DNA from: Mucilaginibacter flavidus
GTDB lineage: Bacteria > Bacteroidota > Bacteroidia > Sphingobacteriales > Sphingobacteriaceae
Length of the DNA stretch: 64,000 nt
Assembly: GCF_024055575.1 (NCBI RefSeq)
Contig: NZ_JAMXOE010000033.1
Location: 1-64,000, forward strand
Direction of reading: 5' to 3'
Shown here: positions 60,662 to 64,000 of the stretch, piece after piece
How positions within the stretch are numbered: position 1 is the stretch's first letter
Layout of the letters: each line of letters opens with the position of its first letter
Position numbers and translations under genes: made by a program
Notes under the pieces: model-generated
The model's input: the letters and a program-made list of their open reading frames with translations, nothing else
Told to the model about the DNA's origin: nothing
Databases searched by the model: none

Positions 60662-62008
60662 ATGATAAAACGACTGCTTGCACTCTTGGTTTTTTTTAGC
60701 TACACGGTCATTTACGCCCAAACTATTAAAACCGATGTGCTGGTGGTTGGCAGCAGCGCCAGCGGGGTGGCTGCGGCCATACAATGCGGACGCAGCAAAG
60801 TAAAAACCATACTCGCCGACGATGGCTTTAAAATAAGCGGCATTACCGTGGCTGATCAAATGGTGAGCCTTGAGGTTAACAATAACATTGCATCAGGCAT
60901 CTGGGGGGAATTCAGGAACCATATCCGCGAAAATTACGGCAAGACAGCCGGTTATGATACCGCGCAAAATGCCCCTTTGAAATTTGAGCCGGGCATGGGC
61001 ACCTCCATCTTAAAAAAAATAGGCGATACGGTTAAAAATCTTACCGTATACCAAAATGCCATCTTCAGCAATATTAAGAAAGATGGCGACCGCTGGGAAG
61101 TAAGCCTTACCCGGGATGGTAAAACTATCACCATAAAAGCCAGGGTAGTGGTTGATGCAACGGAAACCGGCGCCGTGGCCATAAAAGCCGGTGCCAAAAT
61201 GCGCGAACCTTTCAGCAATCAAACGGATAACAGCGTACTTAAAATGTACCGCACCTCTATCGCTGCCGGCGAAAACCTGCCCGGGCAAACCCATACCGAC
61301 GCTAATTCGCCAAAAAATAATTACCCGCAATACCCGGCATTTACTATTCCGTTGAATTCCATTTTAGTCGGCGATGTGGAGAATATACTGGTTACTGAAA
61401 AGGTGCTGCCAGCGGAAAAGAACATCCAATATCTGCCCCTGCAGTTACAGCTTGGCCAGGGCGTTGGCTGTGCAGCCGCTTTTTGCGCCTTTTTTAAAAC
61501 CACTACCAAACACCTAAACGTGCGCATTATCCAGGGTGAGTTGCTCGACTTTAAAGGCTACCTGCTCCCCTTTGCCGACATTAATCAAACCGATCATGCC
61601 CGGCGTGCCATACAACAGGTTTGCGCCACAGGATTGTTAAGAGGCAGGCAGCAGGTTACAAACGGCAATCCCCAATTTGTTTTTATGCCCGATTCAGCAG
61701 TTAGCACGGCCGAAGTGCAGCCAGTTTTAGCCGAAATATACACCCGTGCCTTCATTTGGTTCAACATCCAAAAGCCGGGCGAAAAATTTACCGTGGGCAA
61801 CACGCTCTCCTTCATCAGCGAAATAACGCTTACCGACCCGGCAGTGCTAAACAAAAGCATGGCGAAGGCATGGAAGGGGCAGTATAAATTTAAGTCGGAT
61901 TTTGATGTTAACAGGCCAATTTCGCGGTACGAGTTTGCGGTGCTGGCCAACCGTTTCCTGAACCCCTTTGCGCGGACGGTTGATTTGGCGGGAAGATTGG
62001 TGAATTAG
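60662..62008 (+). CDS. Exported FAD-dependent oxidoreductase
   Basis: A 448-residue protein with signal peptide (MIKRLLALLVFFSYTVIYAQ). A Rossmann FAD motif VLVVGSSASGVAAAI follows directly, then ARVVVDATETGAVAIKAGA, which fits the FAD_oxidored family. The middle and C-terminal parts carry no named motif; the end resembles an SLH-like fold (NRPISRYEFAVLANRFLNP). It may be secreted through Tat or Sec despite binding FAD. The substrate is unknown and no operon partner is visible. Confidence 0.8.
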   Translation: MIKRLLALLVFFSYTVIYAQTIKTDVLVVGSSASGVAAAIQCGRSKVKTILADDGFKISGITVADQMVSLEVNNNIASGIWGEFRNHIRENYGKTAGYDTAQNAPLKFEPGMGTSILKKIGDTVKNLTVYQNAIFSNIKKDGDRWEVSLTRDGKTITIKARVVVDATETGAVAIKAGAKMREPFSNQTDNSVLKMYRTSIAAGENLPGQTHTDANSPKNNYPQYPAFTIPLNSILVGDVENILVTEKVLPAEKNIQYLPLQLQLGQGVGCAAAFCAFFKTTTKHLNVRIIQGELLDFKGYLLPFADINQTDHARRAIQQVCATGLLRGRQQVTNGNPQFVFMPDSAVSTAEVQPVLAEIYTRAFIWFNIQKPGEKFTVGNTLSFISEITLTDPAVLNKSMAKAWKGQYKFKSDFDVNRPISRYEFAVLANRFLNPFARTVDLAGRLVN

Positions 62009-62175
62009 CGAGTTAGTGAATTGGCGAATTGGTGAATTAGTGAGTGGTGTGTTGCCTCAAACTTTCAACCTCTAAAATATCTTCAGCCTTTACAACTAAC
62101 AACAAAAATAAAGGGCTGCAAAGCTTTCAACCTTTACAACCCCCTAAAACTATGTTAAACTCTTTGTAATTAACC
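62009..62175. other. Short repeats GAATTAGTGAGT/AATTGGCGAATT after the oxidoreductase
   Basis: GTTAGTGAATTGGCGAATTGGTGAATTAGTGAG is a run of near-identical 8-9 bp words, as seen upstream at 1500-1535 (CACTAATTCACTAACTCAC) in the other orientation. It is probably slippage-prone spacer DNA. Confidence 0.4.
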
Positions 62176-62613
62176 TTACGCAACCATCATTTCGCCAACC
62201 AGCGCATCCATGTTGCCACGGTTGCCGTTTAGTTTTGACAGGAAGTTGCTCAGGCCGAAATCTAGATTTTTTGCATCTTTTGATTCTTTAACCAGCTCGG
62301 CCATAACCGGGGTGATCAACGAATTTGCTGCCGACATTGCTGATTCCGGCTCGATGCCGTAGAAATTATTCAGCTTGTTGGCAAACTTGTTAATGATGCT
62401 TGATACTAATGAATTGTTGTAAATACCCGAAAACTGGAAAAATTTAACCAGCTCCTTTATCTTACCAGTCTCCAGCTGGTTTTTTAACACCTCGATGATC
62501 GAGCTTGAAGCCTCGTTTATCACTGCTTCATGGTATTTTACGGGAATAGCGGGGTTGTCTATAACGGCCGTCCCGGCGTTATTTTTGACAAGCATAAACA
62601 GTTTTTCAAACAT
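62176..62613 (-). CDS. Small helical protein, DUF937-like
   Basis: A 145-residue protein made almost entirely of helices (VINEASSSIIEVLKNQLETG, LVSSIINKFANKLNNFYGIE, SLITPVMAELVKESKDAK). It loosely resembles DUF937 family proteins in composition and layout, but I am not sure of the family. No signal peptide or membrane helix. Divergent from pgi. Confidence 0.6.
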   Translation of the reverse strand: MFEKLFMLVKNNAGTAVIDNPAIPVKYHEAVINEASSSIIEVLKNQLETGKIKELVKFFQFSGIYNNSLVSSIINKFANKLNNFYGIEPESAMSAANSLITPVMAELVKESKDAKNLDFGLSNFLSKLNGNRGNMDALVGEMMVA

Positions 62614-62863
62614 GGCGTTAGTGTATTAAGAAATTTATAATAAAACCCACCTTATTGGATGATTGACGCAAATATATTAAATAATAATTTTCAAATTCCA
62701 AACAGTATGTGAAATTTGTTAAAATTATGACAATTTACTTATTGTAAAATAAACACTATGTACGATGTGTTAAACTAACACTATACATAGCGTGGTTTCG
62801 GCTAAAAATCACAGTATCGTGTCAAAGTTTTCGGTTTTAAATACGTGCTAAGTATTTACTTGT

Positions 62864-62871
62864 TACTTTTG
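62864..62871 (+). promoter_or_regulatory. -7 promoter box for pgi
   Basis: TACTTTTG matches TAnnTTTG and lies 19 bp before the pgi ATG, giving a short leader. Confidence 0.5.
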
Positions 62872-62890
62872 TTTCAAAATCATCTCAATT

Positions 62891-64000
62891 ATGTTGCCAA
62901 ATACCGATTTTACCACCACGCAGGCCTATAAATACCTGGCCGACCATTACATTGATATTACTCCCCAAAGCCTTAAAGGTTTGTTTGATACTGATAGCGA
63001 CCGCTTTAACAAGTTTTCGCTGCAGTTTGAGGATATGCTGCTCGATTATTCCAAAAACCGGATCGACGAGCAGACTGTAGCTTTGTTGATGCAGCTGGCG
63101 CGCGAGTGTTCAGTAAATAAGGCAATCGACGCCATGTTTAGCGGCGAGGTAATTAACGCTACCGAAGGCAGGCCGGTGCTGCACGTTGCCTTGCGTAACC
63201 GCAGCAATACGCCTATTTTGGTTGATGGGAAAGATGTAATGCCCGATGTAAACCGCGTGCTGGAGCAAATGAAGACCTTTAGCGAGGCAATCATCTCCGG
63301 CAGTTGGAAAGGCTACACCGGCAAGGCTATTACTGATGTAGTAAACATCGGCATTGGCGGCTCCGATCTTGGACCCGTAATGGTTACTGAAGCACTGAAA
63401 GCTTACAAGAACCATTTGAACATGCACTTTGTATCAAACGTGGATGGCACGCACATAGTTGAAACTTTAAAGGGCTTAAACCCCGAGACTACTTTATTCC
63501 TTATCGCCTCAAAAACATTTACCACGCAGGAAACCATGGGCAATGCTCACAGCGCCCGCGACTGGTTTATAGCCGGCGGTGCCAAGGATGCTGACGTGGC
63601 CAAACATTTTGCAGCGCTATCAACCAACAGCGAGGGCGTATCCAAATTTGGTATCGACACCAAAAATATGTTCGAGTTTTGGGATTGGGTTGGTGGTCGT
63701 TATTCGCTTTGGAGCGCAATTGGCTTGTCAATCGCCCTGAGCATCGGTTACGATAACTTTACCGAACTGCTGGCCGGCGCACATGCTATGGACAATCACT
63801 TTAAAAGCACCGAGCTGGAGCAAAACCTGCCCGCGGTACTGGCATTGGCTGGCATCTGGTACAACAACTTCTTCGAGGCCGAAACCAATGCCATTTTACC
63901 GTACGACCAATACATGCACCGCTTTGCCGCCTATTTTCAACAGGGTGATATGGAGAGCAACGGCAAACACGTGGACCGCAATGGCAAACCGGTTGACTAC
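62891..64000 (+). CDS. pgi: Glucose-6-phosphate isomerase (incomplete at the window edge)
   Basis: The first 370 residues of phosphoglucose isomerase, open to the window end. It interconverts glucose-6-phosphate and fructose-6-phosphate in glycolysis. Motifs: NIGIGGSDLGPVMVTEALK (phosphate-binding), FLIASKTFTTQETMGNA (SIS domain), VGGRYSLWSAIGL and the start of the second SIS region. The full protein would be about 545 residues, so about 175 lie outside. The start ATG follows a -7 box at 62864-62871. Confidence 0.97.
   Translation, partial: MLPNTDFTTTQAYKYLADHYIDITPQSLKGLFDTDSDRFNKFSLQFEDMLLDYSKNRIDEQTVALLMQLARECSVNKAIDAMFSGEVINATEGRPVLHVALRNRSNTPILVDGKDVMPDVNRVLEQMKTFSEAIISGSWKGYTGKAITDVVNIGIGGSDLGPVMVTEALKAYKNHLNMHFVSNVDGTHIVETLKGLNPETTLFLIASKTFTTQETMGNAHSARDWFIAGGAKDADVAKHFAALSTNSEGVSKFGIDTKNMFEFWDWVGGRYSLWSAIGLSIALSIGYDNFTELLAGAHAMDNHFKSTELEQNLPAVLALAGIWYNNFFEAETNAILPYDQYMHRFAAYFQQGDMESNGKHVDRNGKPVDY

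Overview
The window looks like a piece of chromosome from a Bacteroidota bacterium of the Sphingobacteriaceae, probably Mucilaginibacter or a close relative. The grounds are the gene content (FtsX-DUF3098-UppP cluster, TonB-dependent receptor, DUF5777 barrel, DUF6515 protein, NagB fused to a PIG-L deacetylase, SusD remnant), several promoters with the Bacteroidota -7 box TAnnTTTG, and many palindromic intergenic repeats. There is no rRNA, tRNA, CRISPR array or intact insertion sequence that I can see.

Layout. 0.6-2.7 kb: cell division and envelope genes (ftsX, DUF3098, uppP), convergent with hflX. 4.3-9.3 kb, minus strand: secreted M20 amidohydrolase, a small two-gene unit whose second gene is frameshifted, aspS, and a toxin-antitoxin-like pair (GNAT-like protein plus HTH-like protein). 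9.5-17.2 kb: a thiamin region. A TPP riboswitch carrying an inserted palindrome leads a TonB receptor, a PnuC/PnuT transporter and an acyl-CoA-dehydrogenase-like flavoprotein; a PafA-type phosphatase, ThiE and a putative thiamin pyrophosphokinase follow. 17.5-32.3 kb: exported DUF6515 protein, S10 carboxypeptidase, AnmK and NagB/PIG-L (amino-sugar recycling), AraC regulator, tandem amidohydrolases (only one of three domains keeps metal ligands), a PAS protein, rpsP-rimM. 32.5-38.1 kb: SusD remnant, acyltransferase, TetR/SDR pair with two matching operators, a coiled-coil histidine kinase interrupted by an in-frame stop, a membrane protein.

38.4-42.3 kb: a sugar-catabolic pair (DUF1080 hydrolase and a sorbosone-dehydrogenase-like protein with a cytochrome c domain) behind a promoter that contains a LacI-type palindrome. 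42.5-48.8 kb: an AT-rich accessory module of two divergent genes, a GmrSD-type DUF262/DUF1524 protein and a 1473-residue protein with an Mrr-like nuclease domain, a STAND/NACHT-like ATPase and a long C-terminal region. This is the best candidate for an under-described antiviral system here. 49.2-52.5 kb: a RepA-like ATPase and orphan genes among repeats. 52.8-55.9 kb: a minus-strand operon of c-type cytochromes, YceI, DUF5777 barrel and an OB-fold protein. 56.9-64 kb: NIPSNAP, HxlR, aldo/keto reductase, HMA protein, DinB/YfiT protein, FAD oxidoreductase, a helical orphan and the first 370 codons of pgi, which runs off the window.

All family assignments come from reading motifs in translations; no database search was run.
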